A stretch of 18,319 bases of DNA from UBA6165 sp044233745 (GTDB taxonomy: Bacteria; Bacteroidota; Bacteroidia; Flavobacteriales_D; Crocinitomicaceae): NCBI GenBank assembly GCA_044233745.1, contig JBIIJN010000053.1, positions 1 to 18,319 on the forward strand, written 5' to 3'. Each line of letters opens with the position of its first letter. Position 1 is the stretch's first letter. Below are positions 1 through 6,973 of this stretch, in pieces. Both the position numbers and the translations under genes were made by a program. Below the pieces are notes generated by a model, which did no database searches, had not been told where the DNA came from, and saw only the letters and a program-made list of their open reading frames with translations.

Positions 1-552
1 ATGAAAAGGTGTTTCACCAAACTTGGCAATGGCTTTTCTATGATCAGCAGTGGGGTAGCCCTTGTTTTTCTTCCAATTGTATTGCGGATATTCTTCATGA
101 ATTTGTTCCATAAAATCATCGCGGTAGGTTTTGGCTAAAATCGAAGCCGCTGCAATCGCCATGAATTTGCCATCACCTTTGATGACACAAGTATGTTTAT
201 AGCCGTCTTTTGGTCGAAATCTATTGCCATCTATCAGCAAATGTTTAGGTTGAATATGCAAAGCATCAACGGCTCTGTGCATGGCTGTAAAACTCGCTTG
301 CAAGATGTTGATATCGTCGATTTCTCTGTTGTTTACATAACTCACTGCCCATGAAACCGCTTCTTTTTCGATGATTTTGCGCAATTCAAAACGTTGTTTC
401 TCAGTGAGTTTTTTGGAATCATTCAGCAATTCATTTTTAAAATCGGGTGGCAAAATAACCGAAGCAGCAACCACAGGACCAGCCAAACAACCACGACCCG
501 CTTCGTCGCAGCCGGCTTCTAGCAATCCAGGTGTGTGTTGGAGTTGTAACAT
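1..552 (-). CDS. rnhB: Ribonuclease HII, partial (C-terminus beyond the left edge)
   Basis: Cuts the RNA strand of RNA-DNA hybrids and removes single ribonucleotides from genomic DNA in the cytoplasm. The frame is open for 184 codons from an ATG at 552-550 to base 1 with no stop, so the C-terminal end lies outside; the family is about 200 residues, so little is missing. Near the N-terminus it has the type 2 RNase H signature GCDEAGRGCLAGPVVAA (residues 14-30), with catalytic Asp16 and Glu17. Asp108 in LLIDGN and Asp127 in IKGDGKF complete the four metal-binding acids, and IAAASILAKTYRD (about 133-145) is the conserved helix after them. The gene diverges from thiamine pyrophosphokinase across 57 bp and has its own -7 motif three bases before the ATG. 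Identification is by motif and is very secure. Confidence 0.96.
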   Translation of the reverse strand, partial: MLQLQHTPGLLEAGCDEAGRGCLAGPVVAASVILPPDFKNELLNDSKKLTEKQRFELRKIIEKEAVSWAVSYVNNREIDDINILQASFTAMHRAVDALHIQPKHLLIDGNRFRPKDGYKHTCVIKGDGKFMAIAAASILAKTYRDDFMEQIHEEYPQYNWKKNKGYPTADHRKAIAKFGETPFH

Positions 553-555
553 GTG

Positions 556-563
556 CAAATATA
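556..563 (-). promoter_or_regulatory. Bacteroidetes -7 promoter element for rnhB
   Basis: On the minus strand this reads TATATTTG, a perfect TAnnTTTG, followed by CAC and then the rnhB ATG. With only three bases before the start codon, transcription should begin at or next to the ATG, giving a leaderless or nearly leaderless mRNA. The palindrome ATTTAAAT at 576-583 sits where the -33 element would be, both for this promoter and for the divergent thiN promoter. The motif is seen; the start site is inferred. Confidence 0.7.
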
Positions 564-597
564 ATTCTGCTACTCATTTAAATCGTATTCCTTTCAT

Positions 598-605
598 TAC
601 TTTTG
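598..605 (+). promoter_or_regulatory. Bacteroidetes -7 promoter element for thiN
   Basis: TACTTTTG is a perfect TAnnTTTG and is followed by CACC and the ATG at 610. It is the divergent partner of the rnhB element. The spacing leaves room for almost no 5' leader, so a leaderless thiN transcript is predicted. Confidence 0.7.
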
Positions 606-609
606 CACC

Positions 610-1227
610 ATGTCCAAAAAATCTGCTGCACTTTTCCTCAATGGCGACCCACCAAATGCCCTGGCCATGCAACATGCGATGCAAGAGAATCCCGTTTTTT
701 TTATCTGTACAGATGGCGCATATCACTACATGAACTCATTGAAAATCAATCCGAACGTGGTTATTGGCGATATGGATTCTTTAAGTGAATCGCCAACCAA
801 TACCGAAGTGATTTTTGTAGATGACCAAAACACTACAGATTTTGAAAAGGCCTTGCAATATTTATGTGATGCAGGTTTTAAAACGGTGTTGGTTTTGGGA
901 AGCACAGGCGGACAGCACGATCATTTTCTAGGCAATTTGAATGCTGCTTTTAAGTTCAGAGAGCAATTGAGCATCAAGTTTTTTGATCAAAGTCAGTACT
1001 TTTTCCTTTCACATGTAAAACAAAAAATAGTCACTAAACCCGGCAAAGTTATTTCATTGATTCCTTTTCCTCAGGCTCAAGGGATTACTTTATCTGGCTT
1101 ACAATATTTGCTAAACAATGAATCGCTTTCACTTGTTGAAAGAATAGGAACCAGAAATATTGCTGTTTCCGATACGCCTTCTATTCATTTTGAATCTGGA
1201 GCGCTCTGGATTTTCGTTGAGTACTAA
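610..1227 (+). CDS. thiN: Thiamine pyrophosphokinase (thiamine diphosphokinase)
   Basis: Transfers pyrophosphate from ATP to thiamine, forming the cofactor thiamine diphosphate in the cytoplasm. The 205-residue length is normal for the family. Signature stretches in order: CTDGA (33-37), PNVVIGDMDS (48-57, acidic Mg/ATP site), NTTDFEKAL (74-82) and GSTGGQHDHFLGNL (97-110), then a C-terminal beta domain with IGTRN (179-183), where the thiamine-binding region of the family lies. The ATG at 610 is chosen because a -7 promoter motif ends four bases upstream. A nitroreductase-family gene follows after 54 bp on the same strand with no promoter motif seen between, so the two may be cotranscribed. 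No TPP riboswitch could be recognised in the short upstream space. Function is assigned by family motifs, with high certainty. Confidence 0.93.
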   Translation: MSKKSAALFLNGDPPNALAMQHAMQENPVFFICTDGAYHYMNSLKINPNVVIGDMDSLSESPTNTEVIFVDDQNTTDFEKALQYLCDAGFKTVLVLGSTGGQHDHFLGNLNAAFKFREQLSIKFFDQSQYFFLSHVKQKIVTKPGKVISLIPFPQAQGITLSGLQYLLNNESLSLVERIGTRNIAVSDTPSIHFESGALWIFVEY

Positions 1228-1233
1228 TTTTTC

Positions 1234-1275
1234 ACTTCCAATTTCTTACTTCAAATTTCTAAATTCTCACTTCCC
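1234..1275 (+). repeat. Short degenerate tandem repeat, 14-bp period
   Basis: ACTTCCAATTTCT (1234-1246) recurs 14 bp later as ACTTCAAATTTCT (1248-1260), with one mismatch, and a third partial ACTTCC starts at 1268. The stretch is pyrimidine-rich on the + strand and fills most of the thiN-nitroreductase gap. It may be plain low-complexity sequence; no function is evident. Confidence 0.5.
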
Positions 1276-1281
1276 TTACCC

Positions 1282-2004
1282 ATGAACTTCACCGAAACCG
1301 TTTACCACCGCCGCTCAATCAGAAAATACAAAGACCAGCCCATAGATGCTGAAAAAGTAAAGGCATGCATTCAATTGGCAACATTGGCGCCAAACAGTTC
1401 TAATATGCAATGCTGGGAGTTTTATCACATCGTGGATGATGCAACCATGAAAAAGATGGCGCATTATTGCCTCGATCAACAGGCCGCAACTACAGCGCAA
1501 CAAATGGTTGTTTTTGTGACCCGCCGGGATTTATTCCACAAGCGTCGGAAATCTATGATGCGTTTGGAATCGGAAAATGTCTTGAAAAATAGCGCTGATA
1601 ATAAGAAGGAGGCACGCGTAAAGCGTTGGGAGTTGTATTATGGCAAAGTGATTCCATTTCTTTATGGACGCTTTTTCGGATTGCTTGGTTTGTTCAGAAA
1701 ATTATTGGTAAACATCGTGGGTTTGTTTCGCCCGATAGTGTATCAGGTTTCCGAACACGATGTGCGCGTTGTTGTCCATAAAACCTGTGCCTTAGCCGCT
1801 CAAACTTTTATGCTCGCCATGGCCAACGAAGGCTACGACACTTGTCCCATGGAAGGCTTCGACAGCCGACGTGTGAAAAAACTGCTCAAATTACCCTACG
1901 GCGCAGAAATCAATATGGTTGTTTCTTGTGGCATAAGAGAAGAAGGCGGAATTTGGGGCGATAGAATGCGGGTGCCTTTTGAGGAGGTGTATGCCCAAAT
2001 ATAA
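1282..2004 (+). CDS. Nitroreductase family protein (FMN-dependent)
   Basis: A flavoprotein of the nitroreductase superfamily; members reduce nitro groups, quinones, enones or flavins with NAD(P)H. The N-terminal YHRRSIRKYKDQPI (8-21) is the classic FMN-phosphate-binding start of the fold and LATLAPNSSNMQCWEF (32-47) is the second cofactor segment. AAQTFMLAMANEGYDTCPMEGF (172-193 region) is the conserved helix and loop, and the C-terminal VVSCGIREEGGIWGDRMR region (about 213-230) closes the fold. At 240 residues it is slightly long. Residues about 85-155 form a basic, partly hydrophobic insertion (KVIPFLYGRFFGLLGLFRK) which may touch the membrane or cover the active site. The gene lies 54 bp after thiN and converges on the DoxX-like gene with only 11 bp between stops. 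The substrate cannot be told from sequence. Confidence 0.85.
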   Translation: MNFTETVYHRRSIRKYKDQPIDAEKVKACIQLATLAPNSSNMQCWEFYHIVDDATMKKMAHYCLDQQAATTAQQMVVFVTRRDLFHKRRKSMMRLESENVLKNSADNKKEARVKRWELYYGKVIPFLYGRFFGLLGLFRKLLVNIVGLFRPIVYQVSEHDVRVVVHKTCALAAQTFMLAMANEGYDTCPMEGFDSRRVKKLLKLPYGAEINMVVSCGIREEGGIWGDRMRVPFEEVYAQI

Positions 2005-2015
2005 GGAATAGAGTC

Positions 2016-2390
2016 TCACCCTTTTCTATAAGCCCAATACGCCCAAAACAACAAAATAGGGTGAATTACCAATAGCCGAATCCACCCGACATAAGCTGGT
2101 ACACAGAGTCCATCAGGGATGCAGCTGCCAATTTGCACGAAATAAACATGCGAGGGAATAAATAAAAGCAACAAAATAAATATGCCAAGTGCCGAAATCC
2201 TGCGGTAACTTTTGGTAAACAAAGCTAAACCAAGTACGATTTCCAACAATCCAGAAGCCACATTGATGAAAATCGGAAAAGGCAAATAATCTGGAATCAA
2301 TGGATAATAGAAATGCGGATTCACAAAGTGATTAATCCCCGCAAAAACAAAGAATGCTCCCAGCGTGTAGATGATAATTTTGTTTTTCAT
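2016..2390 (-). CDS. Small DoxX-like integral membrane protein
   Basis: A 124-residue protein with four predicted membrane helices (about 5-22, 40-59, 64-84 and 105-121). NHFVNPHFYYPLIPDYLP (20-37) after helix 1 and the G-x-x-E in helix 2 (SGLLEIVLGL, 46-55) are typical of DoxX/MauE-like proteins. Family roles include thiol and quinone redox chemistry, but none is proven here. Two Cys (90 and 96) flank a periplasmic or loop turn and could form a disulfide. An in-frame ATG exists at 2471, but the -7 motif at 2454-2461 lies inside that extension and the extra 27 residues are polar and unlike the family, so the ATG at 2390 is preferred, with a leader of about 60 nt. It converges with the nitroreductase gene. 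Confidence 0.75.
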   Translation of the reverse strand: MKNKIIIYTLGAFFVFAGINHFVNPHFYYPLIPDYLPFPIFINVASGLLEIVLGLALFTKSYRRISALGIFILLLLFIPSHVYFVQIGSCIPDGLCVPAYVGWIRLLVIHPILLFWAYWAYRKG

Positions 2391-2453
2391 AAAAAAGCTT
2401 TGGAGTAAAACCAATTTTTCAGGTTTTTGTTTGATTCTTTCGATTTGAGAATT

Positions 2454-2461
2454 CAAAAGTA
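2454..2461 (-). promoter_or_regulatory. -7 promoter element for the DoxX-like gene
   Basis: Minus strand reads TACTTTTG (TAnnTTTG). It lies 63 bases upstream of the preferred ATG at 2390 and just downstream of the alternative ATG at 2471, so it argues for the shorter protein. No convincing -33 element was seen. Confidence 0.5.
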
Positions 2462-2531
2462 TTGCGTTCATGCCTTAATCGAGCGACAGGATGTAAAAAA
2501 GAGACTGTTGCTGCATGTTTCGTAGATTGAT

Positions 2532-2569
2532 AAAAAAAATGTCCTGAAGAATAGTTTCTCCAAGACATT
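2532..2569 (-). terminator. Rho-independent terminator of the small lipoprotein gene
   Basis: Arms 2538-2551 and 2556-2569 pair over about 14 bp, with two mismatched or wobble positions and a four-base loop. On the minus strand the hairpin runs straight into a T tract (complement of the A run at 2532-2539). It begins 19 bases after the lipoprotein stop codon. Confidence 0.8.
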
Positions 2570-2587
2570 TTCATTGTTAACCTAAAA

Positions 2588-2803
2588 TCAATTAGGTTTC
2601 AATTTGCAGCTACCAAAAGAAGTAGCATCTTTATCTTCACATTCTTTTTTTGCCTCTCTGAATGAGCTTCCTTCAATTGTTTCAATGTTCACAATTGTTG
2701 TGTCTCCCGACCCGTGCGTACATTCACATACCCAATCTTTTTTGCATGAACCCAAGACAAACATCCCGAACACCAATGCCATCATACCAACTTTATTTTT
2801 CAT
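2588..2803 (-). CDS. Small Cys-rich lipoprotein of unknown function
   Basis: A 71-residue protein. A short basic start, a hydrophobic core (MMALVFGMFVL) and the lipobox LGSC place the lipidated cysteine at residue 20, so signal peptidase II processing and membrane anchoring are predicted. KKD follows the Cys; nothing there lets me decide between inner membrane, outer membrane and surface. The mature part of about 51 residues has four further Cys (26, 28, 55, 66), arranged C-E-C near the start and two later, enough for two disulfides. FREAKKECEDKD (48-59) looks helical. No known domain is recognised. It forms its own transcription unit: a strong terminator follows, and the gene upstream on the same strand ends with its own terminator. 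Coding is supported by the clean signal peptide and the terminator placement. Confidence 0.75.
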   Translation of the reverse strand: MKNKVGMMALVFGMFVLGSCKKDWVCECTHGSGDTTIVNIETIEGSSFREAKKECEDKDATSFGSCKLKPN

Positions 2804-2957
2804 GTTTTACTTTTTTATTCAACGTTTACAAGCGGATTGTTTTAATAAATTTGAATACAAATGTTGAGAAATAAATAGCCCTAGACTTACATAATTCATT
2901 CTATTCGTCACATGATTCCGATTATGTCTTGAGCAGCATGATTTTTGTATTAGAAAT

Positions 2958-2990
2958 AAAAAAAAAACAGCCACCTCCCGATGACTGTTT
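2958..2990 (-). terminator. Rho-independent terminator of the T9SS repeat-protein gene
   Basis: Arms 2965-2974 and 2981-2990 form a 10-bp stem on the minus strand (two G-T wobbles in DNA terms) around a six-base loop. It runs into a T tract (complement of the A run 2958-2967). It lies 50 bases past the stop of the gene at 3041-4387. Confidence 0.85.
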
Positions 2991-3040
2991 CCTTTTCTTA
3001 TAAAGCCTGAATTTGTTCTGTTTCGATACAGGAAATTTTT

Positions 3041-4387
3041 CTAGTACTTGACAAATTCTCTTGTAGCAAAAGCACCGTTGGCTTTGACACGAATAAAATA
3101 TACGCCTGACGATAAACTATTTACATCAATTTCTGTGTTTAATGCTGATGGGGTAATAGTGAGTAAAGTTCTACCATCAATAGCAACAATTTCAATCGCT
3201 TCAAATGTCACACTGCCTTCAATTGAAACTTTGTCGGAAGCTGGATTAGGAAACAACTTGAAATCTACTTTCGAATTTTCCAAAATATTGCTTGAATTGA
3301 CTTTACATTGCACCAGTCTTTCTCTATTTTCGTTTTCTGTTCCGCACAAGGAATCGGTGTGCGAATAAAAACGAACGTTTTCGCCTTGGAAACCCGTAAT
3401 ATATGAAATTGGACCAAAGCCATAGTCATAAACCGATGCACCTGAAGCATTGGTCAACGTGATCCAATCCCCTTCAATAGAGCTTGTAAACGTATATTCT
3501 GTGTTGGGTAGTAGCACAACTTCAGAGTATTCTCCTGCCCAACAATCGCCAGCGATGGACTCAGCTGCACCAGAACAGGTTGGTACAAAAGTTTCTTCTG
3601 GCCACATTCCACCATCTGTACATGGTCCTGCAAGACCAGTGGCACTTCCCAAGCAGTAAACAATTCTGTCGCGAGCACCAGCAACTACACCACATGAAAA
3701 ATCACTGTGGGTGTAGAATCTAACAACTTCATTAACAAGAGGCTCATATAACACCATGCCTATGCCATTAATGAGAACAGTTGTTCCTGTGGCATCGCTG
3801 ATTGTAATGAAGTCCGTTTCTATAGAACTTACGAAGGCATACAATGTGGAGCCAATCAAATTGACGTTGGTATATTCTCCAGCTTCACAATCGTTTGCAA
3901 TAAAGTTTGCTGTTTCACCGTCGCAAACCGTTGGCACAAAAGTGGCTGAAGGATATAAGGTGCCTGTGAGACAACCATTAACCACCTCGCCATCACAAAC
4001 AACTATTCTCAATCGATTTTCTTCATCTCCGTCACACGCTTCACTGTTGTGCAAGTAGAAACGATAAAAACCTGATACTGTGGGCGTGTAGCTTACAGAA
4101 CTGAATCCGAAAGCCACTGCAACTGACCCGATTTCATCACTAATTGTTACCAAATCGGAGGCTAAAGAGCTCGAAAAAGTATAACTTGTGCCAGCCAATA
4201 AACCTACTAAAGAATACTCAGCGGTCCAACAGTCTTCTGCAATAACATTTTCAGTAACACCATCGCAAACCTGCGGCAAATAGGGGCCAGGATATTGACC
4301 GAAGTCATCCGTCAAGCATTGTGCGTTAATGTTCAAGGTTGTCAAACCCAAAGCGAGGGTCAACAACAATTGTAGTTTTGTTTTCAT
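3041..4387 (-). CDS. Secreted T9SS protein with three ~115-residue repeats and a C-terminal sorting domain
   Basis: A 448-residue exported protein. Residues 1-22 are a signal peptide (MKTKLQLLLTLALGL, ending in NAQ). Three tandem domains follow at about 24-138, 139-254 and 255-361. Each starts near C-x-(T/D), has a DC-(x)2-(A/G)-EY turn, then Y-x-F-x-SS, a D-x-(I/V)-T(I/L) strand, and RFY-(L/T/S)-H near the end before a final Cys. Conserved Cys pairs suggest disulfide-stabilised beta sandwiches. Residues about 373-448 are a type A T9SS sorting domain (FKLFPNPASDKVSIEG ... LSSGVYFIRVKANG ... REFVKY), normally removed as the protein is fixed to the cell surface or released. The frame could begin with a TTG four codons upstream, but the ATG at 4387 starts the signal peptide and is preferred. 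It has its own -7 promoter motif and terminator. A surface adhesin or binding role is possible; no enzymatic motif is seen. Confidence 0.88.
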   Translation of the reverse strand: MKTKLQLLLTLALGLTTLNINAQCLTDDFGQYPGPYLPQVCDGVTENVIAEDCWTAEYSLVGLLAGTSYTFSSSLASDLVTISDEIGSVAVAFGFSSVSYTPTVSGFYRFYLHNSEACDGDEENRLRIVVCDGEVVNGCLTGTLYPSATFVPTVCDGETANFIANDCEAGEYTNVNLIGSTLYAFVSSIETDFITISDATGTTVLINGIGMVLYEPLVNEVVRFYTHSDFSCGVVAGARDRIVYCLGSATGLAGPCTDGGMWPEETFVPTCSGAAESIAGDCWAGEYSEVVLLPNTEYTFTSSIEGDWITLTNASGASVYDYGFGPISYITGFQGENVRFYSHTDSLCGTENENRERLVQCKVNSSNILENSKVDFKLFPNPASDKVSIEGSVTFEAIEIVAIDGRTLLTITPSALNTEIDVNSLSSGVYFIRVKANGAFATREFVKY

Positions 4388-4431
4388 AGTACAATTCAAT
4401 TAAAAATTTTTGTGAAGGTATAAAAAAAGCC

Positions 4432-4439
4432 CAAATCTA
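4432..4439 (-). promoter_or_regulatory. -7 promoter element for the T9SS repeat-protein gene
   Basis: Minus strand reads TAGATTTG, matching TAnnTTTG, 44 bases upstream of the ATG at 4387. This gene should therefore carry a short conventional leader, unlike the leaderless genes in the window. Confidence 0.5.
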
Positions 4440-4480
4440 TCGAAATGAGCTTTTTAATAACTAATGATTTTATTTTTTTT

Positions 4481-4500
4481 GGCGAAACTCTGTCAGAGTT
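4481..4500. repeat. Palindromic repeat, copy 1 (15-bp core)
   Basis: The core AACTCTGTCAGAGTT (4486-4500) is a perfect palindrome around one central base. With four flanking bases it forms a 20-bp inverted repeat with copy 2 at 4567-4586, identical at 19 of 20 positions. It sits between aconitase and the T9SS gene. It could fold as a hairpin in RNA or be bound by a dimeric protein; its role is unknown. Confidence 0.8.
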
Positions 4501-4566
4501 CTAAGCCGAATCAATAAAAATTCTAATGAATTTTCTTAACCTGATATTTTTCAAGAAGTCCTGCGA

Positions 4567-4586
4567 AACTCTGACAGAGTTACGCC
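4567..4586. repeat. Palindromic repeat, copy 2, overlapping the aconitase stop codon
   Basis: The core AACTCTGACAGAGTT (4567-4581) is the exact reverse complement of copy 1; both are themselves palindromes differing only in the central base. The aconitase stop codon (4580-4582) lies inside its end. Both copies are preceded on the + strand by GCGA. Copies 1 and 2 can pair with each other over a 66-base loop or fold alone. Confidence 0.8.
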
Positions 4587-6847
4587 GGCAATCCCGCCTT
4601 AATCAAATTCAAGGCTGAACCAGCTTTGAACCACTCGATTTGAGCGTCGTTGTAAGTGTGGTTGGCCATGATGATGTCTTTTGAACCATCTGCATGTACG
4701 AATTCCAATGTCAATGGTTTGCCTGGTGCGAAACCTGTCAAATCCAAGAAATTGATGTTATCGTCTTCTTGTACTTTATCGTAATCTGCTTCGTTGGCAA
4801 AGGTCAAACCAAGCATACCTTGTTTTTTCAAATTGGTTTCGTGGATGCGCGCGAATGATTTAACCAAAACAGCACGAACACCTAAATGGCGTGGCTCCAT
4901 TGCAGCATGCTCGCGAGAAGAACCTTCACCGTAATTGTGGTCACCCACCACGATAGAAGCAATTCCAGCAGCTTTATACGCGCGTTGCACCGCTGGCACT
5001 TCGCCATAAGCGCCGGTCAACTGATTTTTAACTTTGTTTGTTTCTTGGTTGAACGCGTTTACCGCACCAATCAACATGTTGTTGGAGATGTTGTCCAAAT
5101 GACCACGGTATCGCAACCAAGGACCCGCCATCGAAATGTGGTCGGTTGTACATTTTCCAAAGGCTTTGATCAATAATTTAGCACCTGTGATGTTTTGTCC
5201 GTCCCAAGCTGGGAAGCTTTCCAACAACTGCAAACGGTCTGAATCTGGTTTCACATTCACTTGAACAGTTGAACCATCTTCTGCTGGTGCTTGATAACCA
5301 TTGTCTTCAACATCAAAACCTCTTGCTGGCAATTCAAATCCAGTTGGCGGATCCAATTTCACCTGCTCACCTTTGTCGTTGGTCAATGTATCTGTAAGTG
5401 GATTAAACGTCAAATCACCTGCGATGGTCAAGGCAGCAACAATCTCTGGGGAAGTTACAAAAGCATGTGTATTTGGGTTTCCATCAGCACGCTTCGAAAA
5501 GTTTCTGTTGAAAGAGTGGATGATGGAGTTTTTCTCTTGTTTTTCAGCACCTGCACGGTCCCATTGACCAATACAAGGTCCGCAAGCATTCGTAAAAATA
5601 GTAGCATTCATATCTTCAAAAGCTTTCAAGAGACCGTCGCGCTCAGCTGTAAATCGAACTTGCTCAGAACCTGGGTTGATACCAAATTCTGCTTTCGTAG
5701 TCAATCCCTTTTCAACGGCTTGCTTGGCAATAGAAGCTGCTCTCGACAAATCTTCATAAGATGAATTGGTACAGGAACCAATTAAGCCCCATTCCAATTT
5801 TGCTGGCCATCCGCCTTTTTCAACGGCTGCTTTCATTTCGTTGATCGGTGTTGCCAAGTCTGGTGTGAAAGGTCCATTGATGTGTGGCATCAAAGTATCC
5901 AAATTGATTTCGATAACTTGGTCGAAATATTGCTCTGGATTGGCATAAACCTCTGCATCACCTGTCAAGTGCTCAGCGATTTGATCAGCCAAAGCCACAA
6001 CTTCAGCGCGACCAGTGGCATTCAAATAGCGACGCATTGAATCATCGTAACCAAAAGTAGAAGTAGTAGCGCCAATTTCAGCACCCATGTTACAAATTGT
6101 ACCTTTTCCAGTACATGACAATGACTCAGCACCATCACCAAAATATTCTACAATGCAGCCAGTTCCACCTTTTACAGTAAGGATTCCAGCCACTTTCAAA
6201 ATCACGTCTTTTGCAGAAGACCAACCGTTTAATTTTCCGGTCAATTTCACGCCGATTAATTTCGGGAACTTCAATTCCCAAGCCATGCCTGCCATCACGT
6301 CAACAGCATCGGCACCACCAACACCAATAGCTACCATACCCAAACCACCTGCGTTTACAGTGTGTGAGTCGGTACCAATCATCATTCCACCAGGGAAAGC
6401 ATAATTTTCCAAAACCACTTGGTGGATAATTCCAGCACCTGGTTTCCAGAAACCAATTCCATATTTGTTAGAAACAGAAGACAAGAAGTTAAACACCTCG
6501 TTGTTTTTGTTCAAAGAATCTTGTAAATCTTTATCAGCGCCCAATTTGGCTAAAATCAAGTGGTCGGCATGCACTGTCGAAGGCACAGCAGCTTGTTTTC
6601 TACCAGCTTGCATGAACTGCAGCAGAGCCATTTGAGCTGTAGCATCTTGCATGGCTACACGGTCTGGAGCAAAATCAACATAACTCGCACCTCGCTTATA
6701 AACTTCCGTTGCATTTCCCTCCCAAAGGTGGGTGTAGAGAATTTTTTCAGAAAGCGTTAAAGGTTTGTTTAACAATTGTCTTGCGGCTGCAATGCGCTCA
6801 GGGTACTTGGCGTACACCTTTTTGATCATGTCCAAATCGAATACCAT
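4580..6847 (-). CDS. acn: Aconitate hydratase, mitochondrial-type
   Basis: Interconverts citrate and isocitrate through cis-aconitate in the TCA cycle, using a [4Fe-4S] cluster. At 755 residues it matches the mitochondrial-type aconitase family. The cluster cysteines are Cys359 (in LIGSCTNSSYEDL), Cys422 and Cys425 (in NACGPCIGQWD). Other conserved parts are HADHLILA (93-100), GTDSHTVNAGGLG (158-170), SFNRNFSKRADGNPNTHAF (445-463), and the swivel-domain catalytic serine in YGEGSSREHAAMEPRHLG (639-656). The open frame continues 91 codons upstream to 7120, but that part overlaps the start of proline dehydrogenase; the ATG at 6847, giving MVFDLDMIKKVYAKYPER, matches family starts. It diverges from proline dehydrogenase over 126 bp and has a -7 motif 35 bases upstream. 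The stop codon is embedded in a palindromic repeat. Confidence 0.97.
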   Translation of the reverse strand: MVFDLDMIKKVYAKYPERIAAARQLLNKPLTLSEKILYTHLWEGNATEVYKRGASYVDFAPDRVAMQDATAQMALLQFMQAGRKQAAVPSTVHADHLILAKLGADKDLQDSLNKNNEVFNFLSSVSNKYGIGFWKPGAGIIHQVVLENYAFPGGMMIGTDSHTVNAGGLGMVAIGVGGADAVDVMAGMAWELKFPKLIGVKLTGKLNGWSSAKDVILKVAGILTVKGGTGCIVEYFGDGAESLSCTGKGTICNMGAEIGATTSTFGYDDSMRRYLNATGRAEVVALADQIAEHLTGDAEVYANPEQYFDQVIEINLDTLMPHINGPFTPDLATPINEMKAAVEKGGWPAKLEWGLIGSCTNSSYEDLSRAASIAKQAVEKGLTTKAEFGINPGSEQVRFTAERDGLLKAFEDMNATIFTNACGPCIGQWDRAGAEKQEKNSIIHSFNRNFSKRADGNPNTHAFVTSPEIVAALTIAGDLTFNPLTDTLTNDKGEQVKLDPPTGFELPARGFDVEDNGYQAPAEDGSTVQVNVKPDSDRLQLLESFPAWDGQNITGAKLLIKAFGKCTTDHISMAGPWLRYRGHLDNISNNMLIGAVNAFNQETNKVKNQLTGAYGEVPAVQRAYKAAGIASIVVGDHNYGEGSSREHAAMEPRHLGVRAVLVKSFARIHETNLKKQGMLGLTFANEADYDKVQEDDNINFLDLTGFAPGKPLTLEFVHADGSKDIIMANHTYNDAQIEWFKAGSALNLIKAGLPA

Positions 6848-6881
6848 AGCTTGATTTTGTTTTAGTTCGTGAAATTGGGTG

Positions 6882-6889
6882 CAAAAATA
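6882..6889 (-). promoter_or_regulatory. -7 promoter element for aconitase
   Basis: Minus strand reads TATTTTTG followed by CACCC. It lies 34 bases upstream of the ATG at 6847, so a leader of roughly 30 nt is predicted, containing an A-rich stretch just before the start codon as is common in Bacteroidetes. Confidence 0.65.
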
Positions 6890-6961
6890 AGCATTCCAAC
6901 GCCAAATTGAAAGCGTAGAATAAGATTTTTTCTTGACTCTTAATAATGTCGACGAAACCAC

Positions 6962-6969
6962 TAATTTTG
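6962..6969 (+). promoter_or_regulatory. -7 promoter element for proline dehydrogenase
   Basis: TAATTTTG is a perfect TAnnTTTG followed by CCGC and the ATG at 6974. A leaderless transcript is predicted. The element is about 70 bp from the divergent aconitase element, so the promoters share a short control region without overlapping. Confidence 0.65.
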
Positions 6970-6973
6970 CCGC

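Noticed and set aside
371..733. Plus-strand 120-codon frame
   Set aside because: It runs antisense to RNase HII and then out of frame through thiN, both with clear family motifs.
1228..1281. Separate promoter for the nitroreductase-family gene
   Set aside because: No TAnnTTTG on the + strand in the gap; only degenerate pyrimidine-rich repeats were found.
2391..2471. Longer start for the DoxX-like protein at 2471
   Set aside because: The -7 promoter motif at 2454-2461 lies downstream of that ATG, and the added residues are polar and unlike the family.
5291..5764. Plus-strand 157-codon frame inside aconitase
   Set aside because: Antisense to the conserved cluster-binding region of aconitase; no promoter or domain.
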